Origin: a virus | Virus record (IMG/VR): IMGVR_UViG_3300042866_001605 | Location: 1-46,012 of that record | Direction: 5' to 3' (one strand) | DNA: 46,012 bases | In this document: positions 37,601-43,363 of the stretch, one piece after another | How the letters are laid out: every line of letters begins with the position of its first letter | Position numbering within the stretch: position 1 is the first letter of the stretch | Position numbers and translations under genes: made by a program | Notes under the pieces: model-generated | What the model was told of the DNA's origin: nothing | The model's input: the letters and a program-made list of their open reading frames with translations, nothing else | The model's database searches: none

Positions 37601-38103
37601 GGCACGTAGCCGGGCGCCACCACGATGGTGAAGCGGTTGTTCGCGTCGAGGTCAGACTCGTTCTGCAGAATCGACTGCTTCGCGATCTCGATTACAGCAC
37701 GGTTGAGGGTCTTGAAGGGATTGGCCTGACCGTCATTAAGAATGGAGTCCGTCGCGGACGGAAACTCTCCCGCCACAAACACAACGTAACCGTTGGTGCC
37801 ACCCAGGAATGGGGCCGAGATCTGCTTCCAAGCTTGTTGGAGAGTCTCGGGGTCGACGACACCCGCGGACAGACTTCCGGTGATCTCATTGAAGAAAGTC
37901 TCGCCCAGCGACGGTGTCAGGGTCGGGAACTCGTCACCGACACTGGTGGGACCGACCTTGATCACGCTATTGTTCTCGGCCTCGAAGAACAGTCCCGGTG
38001 ACAGAGCGTTTGTGTTGAGTGCTAGCTCTCCAGGATCCAACAGGTTGGATGTGGGGCGCTTATTGAGAATGCTGGAACGCTTGAGAGTGATCCGAACGGC
38101 CAT
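28609..38103 (-). CDS. Giant repeat-containing virion structural protein / tail fibre, 3,164 aa
   Basis: The largest gene here. The N-terminus (ITLKRSSILNKRPTSNLLDPGELALN) matches the 521-aa collar fibre. Residues up to about 1250 form a globular part with LPRGTTIIGMDLRKVELRP and SLVQDLSFRD, patterns I recall from beta-helix structural proteins of T4-like cyanophages. A 14-glycine run (1257-1270) links to PDGTL repeats and then about five and a half copies of a unit of 322-333 residues. Each unit has QVQDRxEF, LTNDxxGxSE, LAGTYxxxTG, DNYYVIVxxGGxKGPPG, QPGDWFIVQ and LGGIKVGxNLTIDPDG. It ends with the FDG module. No enzyme motif is seen. The leader has a hairpin and a GGGTAAGAG element. Confidence 0.82.
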   Translation of the reverse strand: MAVRITLKRSSILNKRPTSNLLDPGELALNTNALSPGLFFEAENNSVIKVGPTSVGDEFPTLTPSLGETFFNEITGSLSAGVVDPETLQQAWKQISAPFLGGTNGYVVFVAGEFPSATDSILNDGQANPFKTLNRAVIEIAKQSILQNESDLDANNRFTIVVAPGYVPVYNGPGLPLVNPNNPDIIPEFNTRFEGSDAARPDVLTLQTFNPETGGLILPRGTTIIGMDLRKVELRPSYVPTYKNPTTLAGVNEPITGVIKWTGNSLVQDLSFRDKNPLINVSDIIAGEAGEGVFVSSRPHCFGLNDRVFFQFTAGADQRPIQGGTTAGVPPGFYYTYPITPTTFLLSYTFIRETEANFITRVQLPATPQTVGILATCQWPGRSHNRLRAVYPASETELNDFYIRIQKAFPDTFNGKTNQAEVVNPGETVVVANTPASLLQSTESNSTNNGSPYVINCTVRSNYGMCGMEVNGDITSGFRSSLADAFSVVSLQNDPVAYEVYTTLQDEIGNRITRWYTLQYATWASIPSALRPESPSVVSQAAQLEYLNATDITNIRYYYSTEQFNDKSTGVPDLFNDFRHFAVRAINRGYAQVDSSWSIGCAVGFWSYGGGNLTATNCASNFGSNALRSEGYYRIGRSTLTTEALPSETGFIFQGIRVPLAVTENDTLSSLTLSLGATIVSIERDSTNPEVQLINLAPGFKPINILPYSLAPDTAVYARSAADKEYRGILIRDGLPTVIFSQDGKCTLRIRAKDSGFPYGTSTTIPGLEAWAPYISRWSDPRPLRDRIYSMILGNSTTTHLAPTAGKILHLNQASTGAVLYKPGVQLDPGPTGGWGRVFQVAFNESKEEGDSPTLNEVLLNRVDGSTYYTAFQLCDAARPWEPVLDNAHGSYVTFADRNWYAAANNDWDGVYFNGALTPTGAIKLNPQQTDSPWAITFSTEIQVPVADTFQGLYAPDPFREQYPTGTYFRGDSAAAENYFLENAVNLDNGTPSKGLLRYDVPVREVVTDTTEILLPDQTTVTVNDVSKIPDPAKEFVVMSITNTKYPGRIEYVQILAIDVANKTLGMIRGLYNTETTQDWDSGSSMQLQKENTVVNAEDYDFFWAPSKAAMSRFLQVMGYEDKDIESLLQPREVGRRNISVQEISAEPNPQKGYATATGPWPLQLATNSFLSATSHSFHSCGTIQFSKGLPVYERNQIPLKQYFDYLATLMWGGELTATGTDELGNIVSKGSVKQLSTGRPSGTTSSILGDDAATTGGGGGGGGGGGGGGTGTVTSIFTGTGLTGGPIYVSGTISLLPANDVQLGGVKVGKYLSASADGTLTVSGLEAKEVVVTPIVGVVANNVQAALAELQSEIQALGGSSVLAGTYNCTTGTLIYVTPAGAAKGFVVGQNVPAASTDIDNYYVIVITGGNKGPSGTVIPPTGVQPGDWFIAQSDAGTTPAWILIDYDNRNTVASLVGVEPPIPGIENATNVQSALELIELQVQDRIEFVVPTTEGLQVEVVTPTTLPENLEASNDGTTLLLGLDYANTSQRGIVQLTNDLTGTSEELAITQRAGSILEAEIQALIGVNVLAGTYDALTGLMVTVTVAGSIHNFKVGQPAPPADIVPDNYFVIVVTGGSNGPPGAPIPPRGVQPGDWFIVQKDAGTAEWVTIDFDNRTTAAVLVSLAQVPGLAASNVQTGIEELAGQLWEAVDNVTSLNDAITVTISDPQPGTGRDVTLQLNPASETDIGGLFVPQTTDGGILLSQAGGISLKIASPTTLGGIKVGKNLQIDPDGTLNATDAATVYSDEVLMRTPIVGIETAANVQEALQGIENQVQDRVEFVLADSDGITCTVSPVVPGVDGTTAKIAVAYADLTQKGIVQLTNDVTGTSQSLVCTQAAIAGLNAKVEALTGSSILAGTYDSARGVVVQPTVVGRLAGFVAGQQAPAASAVPDNYYVIVTIGGDKGPPGAIIPTVFVQPGDWFIVQKEPGQAAEWFCIDYENRNTTAALVAVTPIPGISASNVQTALEQEATALWNRVDVITSTNDGITVTTTAPVVGTGLNVALTLNKASAFDLGAVYVPTPNSNGIALDAIGGISLKVASATQLGGIKVGDNLTITPEGVLNAEGGAEPFARNVIIDPVIGGIEQARNAQQAFELIELQVQDRIEFVKATTEGLIIDITPPTPTSYDGTTLNLGLAPASITAPGIVRLTNDPSGASETIAPTQFALSVLNAKVDALTGVNILAGTYNASTGFMVTTTAAGFAKGFRAGRTPPAARSDLDNYYVIIIVSGDKGPPGAVVPATGAQSGDWFIVQDDIGVPEWILIDFENRDVVAANVYLAPVSGLGASNVQSGFTEVAQVLWNAVGNLTAGNNGITVTSTAYTPGVLERATVALNPATSSDIGGVFIGPYVGLNLSTSGGLSVAPATAEHIGGIRVGKGLVIDADGILSADGSGSASGITITRIPGIDGARTVQEALEAIELQAQDRVEFCRVDGLGLQASVSAPSLTSNQGTTITLTPTIATIGVQGFTTLTNDFTGTSEVLALSQKAAAQLNSKIEAITGGNVLAGTYDSSTGRVVTVTPAGTPYFRVNQQAPAASGLPDNYYLLVVKSGNQGPPGATIPVTGVQSGDWFVVENTPTFPAAWITIDFENEAVTAIQVSLSTVPGLAATNVQTGIQELEIKAEKSITDLNAPGADSLSVTISPQSFTGRTASIRLGPATQVDLGGVFVQGPSTGILLGGDGSLSLAIASTTQLGGVKVGRNLTIDPDGTLNAEGGGSIFARDIVVDPLIPGITSANTVQLALEALELQVQDRVEFCTIAGAGGMVAQISPPVTTSNDGTRLTLSTLRANVGTVGVTQLTSDVTGNSEDLALTQFAASQLNAKIAALTGANVLAGTYNSRTGVVASVTPAGSAYLTVGAQAPVASGLPDNYYLLVVNAGVIGPPGAVIPPTGVQSGDWFVVEKEQGSQAAWVTIDFENTAIAAVNVSLSPVAGLAATNVQAGIAELEVKAENSFTNITATAADGISVTNTGPSPGGRTCNITLGPATSTDLGGVFVQPNVGLILGSNGALSLDIASPTKLGGIKVGQNLTIEPDGTLNASGGGGGGVDVKLVNLDAPFDGSKTAFQMLSGGAPFAPKASHYVMIVVGGIVQSANDAYTTTGDTINFSEAPPAGATFYSIGFG
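28850..34170 (-). repeat. Long direct repeats (about 1 kb units) in the giant fibre gene
   Basis: Using the codons for the QDR(I/V)EF motif as anchor, copies lie near 33644, 32645, 31664, 30698 and 29720, giving periods of 999, 981, 966 and 978 bp. A sixth LAGTY half-unit lies at about 34010. Divergence between units is high, so the expansion is old. Confidence 0.8.
34294..34335 (-). repeat. 14-codon polyglycine tract
   Basis: Fourteen consecutive Gly codons (mixed GGT, GGC, GGA) at residues 1257-1270 form a flexible hinge between the N-terminal body and the repeat shaft. The mixed codon use argues for selection on glycine rather than simple slippage. Confidence 0.9.
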
Positions 38104-38116
38104 TTTGCTGAGGAGC

Positions 38117-38151
38117 GAGTGCGAGCCCGTGAAGACGGGCTTTTAGCACTC
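38117..38151 (-). promoter_or_regulatory. Two-tier hairpin in the leader of the giant fibre gene
   Basis: Minus strand: GAGTGC, TAAA, AGCCCGT, loop CTTC, ACGGGCT, C, GCACTC. Stems of 6 and 7 bp are both perfect. It starts within the GGGTAAGAG element and ends 13 nt before the ATG region. In the minus direction there is no U tract. In the plus direction ACGGGCTTTT could terminate antisense transcripts. Confidence 0.6.
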
Positions 38152-38157
38152 TTACCC
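38149..38157 (-). promoter_or_regulatory. GGGTAAGAG variant element before the giant fibre gene
   Basis: GGGTAAGAG lies 6 nt after the stop of the 53-aa gene and 45 nt before the ATG at 38103. It is one mismatch from GGGTAAAA and in the same position relative to genes as the exact copies. Confidence 0.4.
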
Positions 38158-38161
38158 AGGC

Positions 38162-38323
38162 TCAGAGATAGGCGCCACCGGCGATGGCGTCCTCACTCAC
38201 GTTGCCCCTATCAGCCAGAGCGAGAGCCGCGTCAAGGTACTTCATGGCACCTTGCGGATCACTTCGCCGGTTGAGTTTGTACTTGTCCATCAGCGCGATG
38301 TACTTCTTGTCGTCAGATGCCAT
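38162..38323 (-). CDS. Small hypothetical protein, 53 aa
   Basis: 53 residues from the ATG at 38323 (MASDDKKYIALMDKYKLN), overlapping the kinase-like gene by 11 nt. A longer version from 38380 would overlap that gene by 68 nt and is rejected. Two helices (DKKYIALMDKYK and AMKYLDAALALADRGN) are likely. No function recognised. Last gene before the fibre locus. Confidence 0.6.
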   Translation of the reverse strand: MASDDKKYIALMDKYKLNRRSDPQGAMKYLDAALALADRGNVSEDAIAGGAYL

Positions 38324-40553
38324 CGTAAAGAACCTCGATAACTTGCCTTGCTTGAGCGTCAGTGAGTTTGCCCATGCCACGTGTGCTGAAGGACTTCTCG
38401 TTGGAGCGAATGCCGTGAGTTATCACGTCGGCCACGTCCTGATCGGTGAGGCCAAAACTCTTCAGCTTCTTTATAGCTTTTTCCTTGTTCTCGAGCACCC
38501 TTGCTGCGGTTGGGAATCTCCGTGCGAACTCAGCCTTCACTGCGGGACTGGTGGACAGCTCGGCGTTCACCATCTCCTTTCCCGCGGTACCGTCCCAGCG
38601 TCGAACTTGCCAGTCTCCGCCCATGGAGCCACCTCGCTTAATGGCCCCTTGAGGAACTCGGGTGAATACTCCCATGGCCTCGGCGAGTGCGGCTTTAGGT
38701 CCGGCTTGGGCCAAGCCCATATCCACAAAGCGGCCGTTTCCATTCCTATCAATGAAGACGTTCTCGATGTGCATGTCGTTATGGGCGATGCCCATACGGT
38801 GGAGTTTGGCCCGAGCTTCCCAATAGACGTCGGAGACAACTTTACCAGTCTTGCCGACTGGATCGTCACCTTTCTTCTTGCCGATTGGTGAGCCGGGAAC
38901 TCGCGTCATGGCGATGCGACCGTCGTGAGTACCTCTCTCGTAACCAGGACCATCATACTGCGCGGCGATCAGTTTTGGACCGAGGTCGACTTTCCCGATT
39001 CGGTCAATGAGTTTCGCCTCATTCTCACCGACAGTTCCGCGCTTGACGACCACGTCGTTTTTGTCCACAATGGCTGTGCCGTAGGCGCCCTCTCCAAGGA
39101 GTTTGGCTCCCTTCTTGAGCGAGTTGCCCCAGACGAAATCCTCCTTGCCCATCTGCATCTGGGTGTCCCTCTCGACACGCTCGTCGAGCCTCATCATGTT
39201 TTCGTGAGTCCACTTACTCACTTTCTGAGGGAGGCCAGCAGGATATAACGGACGTCTAGAGAGTCCACGTCTCGCCAACTCATCCTCGACATCCTTCGCC
39301 TCACCCGCTTTCCCTTGACGAATGAAAACGCTATATTGATCACGAAGTTCCTCGTCGCCCCACTTCTTCCATTTGCTGGGATCCGCGGGATTCGCCTTGG
39401 CTCGTCTCAGCATTTCGGCCTCGATCTCCTTCACCATGTCGTCCTTCCCAAGTTGTTTCGCGGCCTGAAGTCGATTGCGAAGTTGGTCATCAGCAAACTT
39501 GCCCCACGCATTGGGAGCTCCCGCGGCTTGGGCCTTTTGTTGGGCTTGCTTATTGGCCTGCCCCGCACGCCGAGCTCTTTCCCTTCGCAGAGCGTCCAGC
39601 CTCACCATCGCCTCAGGGCTACCATCCTTGATGTAGTGCTTCTCGAGATCGTCGAGATCCTTCGGATTGAGCGCTCGGAAAAGCTTGGAATCGGCGGGAG
39701 GTAGATTTTTAGCCTTGACGCTATTACTCTCCAGTTTGGCGGCGGCTTGATTTTCGGCATCGAATTTAGCTTTAACCGCTGCCGCTTCTCTCTTTAAGGC
39801 TGACGGGGTTTCTTTTTCGCCACGAATTCGCAAATTCATCTGAGCGACCGCTTCTATCCCTGGCGGAATAGGTTTGGACTTCCCAGCGTCCATCTTCGCC
39901 CTCTCGTCGAGAGCCTTCTGAATCTTGTCCCGCTGGTACTTGTAGGGGGCTCGCTGGAGGTACTCCTCGAGCTTCTCCTTCGGTGCCTTGGCGAGGAATC
40001 CGGCGTTGATCTGACGTGAGAGGTTCTTGTTAGGCTCGGGAGCGGGAGCGGGCTCAGCGGACTTCGGCTTGGCGGTCCGGATGTTACCGACAATCGCTTT
40101 AAGATTCCTATCGGCCTCGGACTTCATCCTGGCGTTTCTCTCGTCCTGCTCCCGCTTGGCGGCCGCTTTCTCGTCGGCGAGTTTTTGACCTTCACGCCTC
40201 ACAGCGGATGGGGTTACCTTCTCACCGCGGCCCTCCAGGTTCAGTTTGGCGGGAAGGGTGTAGCCAGTTCCCCGGCCGTCGTCCTTCACGGACGGCTTTT
40301 TGGTCGGAGCCTCCGTCGCCGGCTTTCCGGCACGGCGGGCCAACTCCGCCTCGATGGCTTTTCGCTGATACTTGTAGGGAGCTCGTTGGAGGTACTCTTC
40401 CAGCTTTTGGGTGGTAGCTTTGGCTAGGAAACCCTTTCCCACTCGATTGGAGAGAGCCTCCTCCTGTCCCTTGCGGCACTTGCCGCTAGTTCCGTACGCG
40501 CTACCGTCTGGGCGCACGCACCGTGTAAAGTCGTAGAAGTCCTGTTCGTTCAT
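38313..40553 (-). CDS. Protein-kinase-like protein with N-terminal helical repeats and Cys-pair tag
   Basis: 746 residues. Start ATG at 40553 (TGATG overlap). Residues 1-30 carry FTRCVRPDGSAYGTSGKCRKG. Two copies of GFLAKAxxxKLEEYLQRAPYK (about 40-75 and 185-220), each followed by an RGEKxTPSA segment, and three W/F-D-x-ELR type helical repeats lead into a kinase-like domain. That domain has a glycine loop GEGAYGT (487-493), K504 in VVVKRG, catalytic loop HNDMHIEN (591-598, D593, N598) and D611-M-G for the DFG position. All key residues of an active eukaryotic-like or RIO/Bud32-like kinase are present. It probably phosphorylates a host or virion protein. The gene lies in the structural region, so the protein may travel in the particle. 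Confidence 0.8.
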   Translation of the reverse strand: MNEQDFYDFTRCVRPDGSAYGTSGKCRKGQEEALSNRVGKGFLAKATTQKLEEYLQRAPYKYQRKAIEAELARRAGKPATEAPTKKPSVKDDGRGTGYTLPAKLNLEGRGEKVTPSAVRREGQKLADEKAAAKREQDERNARMKSEADRNLKAIVGNIRTAKPKSAEPAPAPEPNKNLSRQINAGFLAKAPKEKLEEYLQRAPYKYQRDKIQKALDERAKMDAGKSKPIPPGIEAVAQMNLRIRGEKETPSALKREAAAVKAKFDAENQAAAKLESNSVKAKNLPPADSKLFRALNPKDLDDLEKHYIKDGSPEAMVRLDALRRERARRAGQANKQAQQKAQAAGAPNAWGKFADDQLRNRLQAAKQLGKDDMVKEIEAEMLRRAKANPADPSKWKKWGDEELRDQYSVFIRQGKAGEAKDVEDELARRGLSRRPLYPAGLPQKVSKWTHENMMRLDERVERDTQMQMGKEDFVWGNSLKKGAKLLGEGAYGTAIVDKNDVVVKRGTVGENEAKLIDRIGKVDLGPKLIAAQYDGPGYERGTHDGRIAMTRVPGSPIGKKKGDDPVGKTGKVVSDVYWEARAKLHRMGIAHNDMHIENVFIDRNGNGRFVDMGLAQAGPKAALAEAMGVFTRVPQGAIKRGGSMGGDWQVRRWDGTAGKEMVNAELSTSPAVKAEFARRFPTAARVLENKEKAIKKLKSFGLTDQDVADVITHGIRSNEKSFSTRGMGKLTDAQARQVIEVLYDGI

Positions 40554-41239
40554 CACGCTTCACCGAGTTCCTCTTCGTCTTCCTCGTCGTCGGAATCTTC
40601 CTCATCCTCGGGGGAGTTGGACTGACCGGGATCAGCGCCGGCGTCACCACCAGCGGACTTCATCTCGGCGAATCGCAGAATGGCCTCCTCGAGACGGGCG
40701 ATCTTCTCGTCATTCTCGTTGATGGCCTCGGCGTAATCACGGAAGGGGTTGGCCTCGTCCTGGTGATTCTGCGACTCGTACATCATACCATCGTTCATGC
40801 CACGCTGGGTACGGCCGAGATCGTTCACCATCATCTTGGCCTCGACCGCCGAGATCGCCTTCAGGATCTGATTGCGCTCCTTGACGATGCGGTGCTCCTC
40901 CTGAAAGTTGCCCAGCTGCCGGGCACGACGGAGGCGGCCATTCAGACTCTCCTGAACTTTCATGAGGCGGGTGAGTTCACCCTCCATCGAGTTGTACTCG
41001 CCGGTGCCCTGCTCCTCGCCGTAATTGAAGGTCGGGGGACCACTGCCACGTGGCTGATTGCCGTAGAAGGCGGAGTGTGGCTGCCACGGCTCATCCTCCT
41101 TTTTGAGCTTGCTCACCTGAGGGGAGAGAACCGGTACGTCCTCGGCGTCGATTCCAGTGCCGTGGAAGCCGCGTTCTGAGTAGCTGTAGAGTTCATACGC
41201 CTGCTTAAGCGCGGCGTCGGCGATCGAATCTTTGCGCAT
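40553..41239 (-). CDS. Hypothetical coiled-coil protein with acidic tail
   Basis: 228 residues. A helical centre (about 85-205: GELTRLMKVQESLNGRLRRARQLGNFQEE... and later ENDEKIARLEEAILRFAEM) is predicted to form coiled coils. The last 25 residues are almost all Asp/Glu. This shape occurs in scaffolding and chaperone-like phage proteins, but no family match is claimed. It is coupled by TGATG to the kinase-like gene and preceded by GGGTAAAACC. Confidence 0.6.
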   Translation of the reverse strand: MRKDSIADAALKQAYELYSYSERGFHGTGIDAEDVPVLSPQVSKLKKEDEPWQPHSAFYGNQPRGSGPPTFNYGEEQGTGEYNSMEGELTRLMKVQESLNGRLRRARQLGNFQEEHRIVKERNQILKAISAVEAKMMVNDLGRTQRGMNDGMMYESQNHQDEANPFRDYAEAINENDEKIARLEEAILRFAEMKSAGGDAGADPGQSNSPEDEEDSDDEEDEEELGEA

Positions 41240-41251
41240 TGGGAAGTACTT

Positions 41252-42397
41252 TTACGAAGGTTTTACCCGTGGATCCTTACCGAAGATCGCCACGTACCAC
41301 AGAGCTAAGGAATTGGGGCCAACGACTTCAGAGAATGAGAGGAATGTGTCCGTCTTACTCTGCTCCTCCTTTGTTGAGGGGACGAGCACGCCGTCTTTGA
41401 GTCGACCGTAGATGTTTTCACCTGGCGTCGCCTTGGAGAAGCCCATCTTCTCGTACGCCCTCTGTCTGGAGGCGCCCTTACCGTCCTCGGAGTAGGCGTA
41501 CGTCCGCATGACGTAGCCCTCAGGAAGGGAACCCAGAACGGCATTGAAGCAACGTTGTACCTGCCTCGCCACAGCCATCTCCTCCTTTCGGCCCTGAGTC
41601 ACCGTTCCAGCCTCGTAGGTGCCATTCACCTCGAAGTTGAAGCTGTTTCGGCCGAATGTCGTGCTGACGACGTTTCCACCGGGCGTCGTGAATTCGGTCT
41701 TAATCATGCCCATGGGCGTTATACTGACTTTTGTTCCTGCCGGGACATTGGAGACGATGCTATCGAGGACTCTCTGGCTATTTTGGAAGGGCTCCAATTG
41801 CTTCAGATTCTTCTCAAGCTCACCCTTCATGGAGTCGGCCATGTCGGGATACTTCTCCATCACCATTTTGGCGTGGTCGATCTGTCTCTTGATGGCATCA
41901 ACACCGGGGCCTCCAGTGAGTTTGCTCGAGTCACCCTCAAAGGTGCCACCCTTCTCGAAGCTCTCCTCTCTCGGCTTTTTAGGAGATGACTTGGGAGCTT
42001 CCTCAGCCTTGGGCTCCGCTTTTGGCTTGGGCGCCTCCTCAGGCTCGTCCTGACCGAATCTCGAGCGATTGACGGTCAGTTTTGCGAAACTGGACTTCAA
42101 CTCCACTGTATCGCCATCACGAGTAGCTGTCCACTTATCACCGGCATCCGATTTGAAAGTCGTGCTCTCACCGTCAGCGAGTTTGCCAATGGCACTCTGA
42201 TTCTCATCGAGGAGAACGACACTTTCGCCGCCTCCCGACACTTTCATTGTGGAGCCCCAGCTGTACTTTTTGATCTCAATGGCGCTCTCCACACCTTTAC
42301 GGCAGGTTCCCGCGGTGCCGTATGCGGTACCGTCCGGACGCTCGCATCGTACGAAATCCAGAACCTTGAGTGCTTCTTCCGAGAAACTGCCTAGCAT
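41252..42397 (-). CDS. Hypothetical protein with Cys-pair tag and acetyltransferase-like C-terminal motif
   Basis: 381 residues from the ATG at 42397 (TGATG overlap; the GTG at 42400 is rejected). Near residue 20: CERPDGTAYGTAGTCRKG, nearly identical to the tag in the kinase-like protein. A Pro/Lys/Glu linker (about 115-150) follows, then a domain with GYVMRTYAYSEDGKGASRQ and RAYEKMGF ... YGRLKDG. The RxxAYEKMGF pattern recalls the last motif of GNAT acetyltransferases, but I cannot see the acetyl-CoA loop, so this is weak. Probably virion-associated. Confidence 0.6.
   Translation of the reverse strand: MLGSFSEEALKVLDFVRCERPDGTAYGTAGTCRKGVESAIEIKKYSWGSTMKVSGGGESVVLLDENQSAIGKLADGESTTFKSDAGDKWTATRDGDTVELKSSFAKLTVNRSRFGQDEPEEAPKPKAEPKAEEAPKSSPKKPREESFEKGGTFEGDSSKLTGGPGVDAIKRQIDHAKMVMEKYPDMADSMKGELEKNLKQLEPFQNSQRVLDSIVSNVPAGTKVSITPMGMIKTEFTTPGGNVVSTTFGRNSFNFEVNGTYEAGTVTQGRKEEMAVARQVQRCFNAVLGSLPEGYVMRTYAYSEDGKGASRQRAYEKMGFSKATPGENIYGRLKDGVLVPSTKEEQSKTDTFLSFSEVVGPNSLALWYVAIFGKDPRVKPS
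41259..41268 (-). promoter_or_regulatory. GGGTAAAACC element before the coiled-coil/kinase operon
   Basis: GGGTAAAACC lies in the last codons of the 381-aa gene, 19 nt before the ATG at 41239. A second weaker CGTAAAAG follows at the stop codon. Here the element is inside coding sequence, unlike most copies. Confidence 0.45.
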
Positions 42398-43002
42398 CAC
42401 GCCGTCTCCCCGCCTTTACGCCACGCATCAGCGCGTTCCTGACGCTCCTTCTGAAGGAGGTCGCCCGGCTTTGGCGCCTCGTCCTTATTTTCCTTCGGCT
42501 TCGGAGGCTGAGCCGGTGACTGCGGCTTCGGCGCCTGGGCTCCACCGCCACCACCACCGCCTTGGGGTTTCGCTTCGGGCTTCTTCGGACCGACTTTCTT
42601 CTCTCCAGCTACGGATCCCCACTCCACGAGAACGGGTTTACCATCCTTCATCGCCCAACCGAGTTTCTTACCGGATTTCACATCCTTGATCATCTTATTG
42701 TTCTTGAACTCAGAGCCCTCTTTCTTGGCCTGAGTCTCACCCTCCTCCTCCTGCTTCGTCTTCTTGGAAGAGTCGAAGTCCTTATCGTCTTTGGGATTGG
42801 CCTTGGCGCTACGGCACATACCGAAGATCATCTTCTCGTTGGGACCACACTCTTCGGCGAAAGTGGACGGCGCTCCACGTCCGGGCATATTGGTCTGTAG
42901 ACCGCGATCGATCTCGCGGCTCTCGGCGAAGGACCAGTCGACGACGCGATAGTGAACGCCCTCGATGAGGTGGTCCACTGAGGGGATATTGAAAGTGTTC
43001 AT
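42397..43002 (-). CDS. Hypothetical protein with Cys-pair tag and polyglycine linker
   Basis: 201 residues. The N-terminal 55 residues contain VDHLIEGVHYRVVDWSFAES. EECGPNEKMIFGMCRSAK fits the same C-x10-C-R tag as its neighbours. GKKLGWAMKDGKPVLVEWGS is a small beta element. The C-terminal third is Lys/Pro-rich with an 8-Gly run, and looks disordered. The ATG is 4 nt after the previous stop. No enzyme motif. Confidence 0.6.
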   Translation of the reverse strand: MNTFNIPSVDHLIEGVHYRVVDWSFAESREIDRGLQTNMPGRGAPSTFAEECGPNEKMIFGMCRSAKANPKDDKDFDSSKKTKQEEEGETQAKKEGSEFKNNKMIKDVKSGKKLGWAMKDGKPVLVEWGSVAGEKKVGPKKPEAKPQGGGGGGGAQAPKPQSPAQPPKPKENKDEAPKPGDLLQKERQERADAWRKGGETA

Positions 43003-43006
43003 TGTG

Positions 43007-43363
43007 TTACCACTTAGTGCGGTCAGCCCAATATGCGGCTGAAGATGGACCCTTGGCGATATTCTTTGCGTGACGGGCCTTAAAGGAGGCGCGCTTCGCC
43101 TTCATCCTCTCCGACTCACCCTCTTTGGGTTTACCAGCAGTGGAGGCTCCGGCCTGACCGAAGCGAATGAGCTTCTCCTGACCATCGTAGCAGGCTTTAA
43201 CGACGTGGGACTTACCGTTGTGCGTCTCAGCTTTGGGCTTATTACAAGGCATGTCCTCTTTATCGGAGTAGGACTGCTGGGGATACCCGATGGCCATAGC
43301 CTGACGTTCTGCGTAGGCCTCTTTGAACTCGGCGAGGAGATCTTCGGGGAAGGAACCGAACAT
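43007..43363 (-). CDS. Conserved phage protein (SFKARHxKNIAKG family)
   Basis: 118 residues. The C-terminal half matches a signature I recall from many aquatic phage proteins (DUF6321-like): IRFGQAGASTAGKPKEGES, RMKAKRASFKARHAKNIAKG and SAAYWADRTKW. The basic, Trp/Arg-rich stretch could bind nucleic acid. Cysteines in EDMPCNKP and VVKACYDG flank a beta hairpin. In relatives the domain is encoded near head and virion-associated genes; the function is unknown. It is coupled to the previous gene by TGATG. Confidence 0.72.
   Translation of the reverse strand: MFGSFPEDLLAEFKEAYAERQAMAIGYPQQSYSDKEDMPCNKPKAETHNGKSHVVKACYDGQEKLIRFGQAGASTAGKPKEGESERMKAKRASFKARHAKNIAKGPSSAAYWADRTKW

Noticed and set aside
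36952-38001. 349-codon plus-strand open frame opposite the giant fibre gene
   Set aside because: Antisense to the N-terminal body of a continuous 3,164-codon gene; no start signal or motif.
38117-38151. Intrinsic terminator for minus-strand transcription
   Set aside because: The U tract lies only on the plus-strand side; on the minus strand the hairpin is preceded by A residues and followed by a GC-rich stretch.
42999-43012. TGGTAACACA before the 201-aa gene as a copy of the element
   Set aside because: Only GGTAA matches, it is explained by the TGG TAA end of the preceding gene, and it is too close to the ATG.
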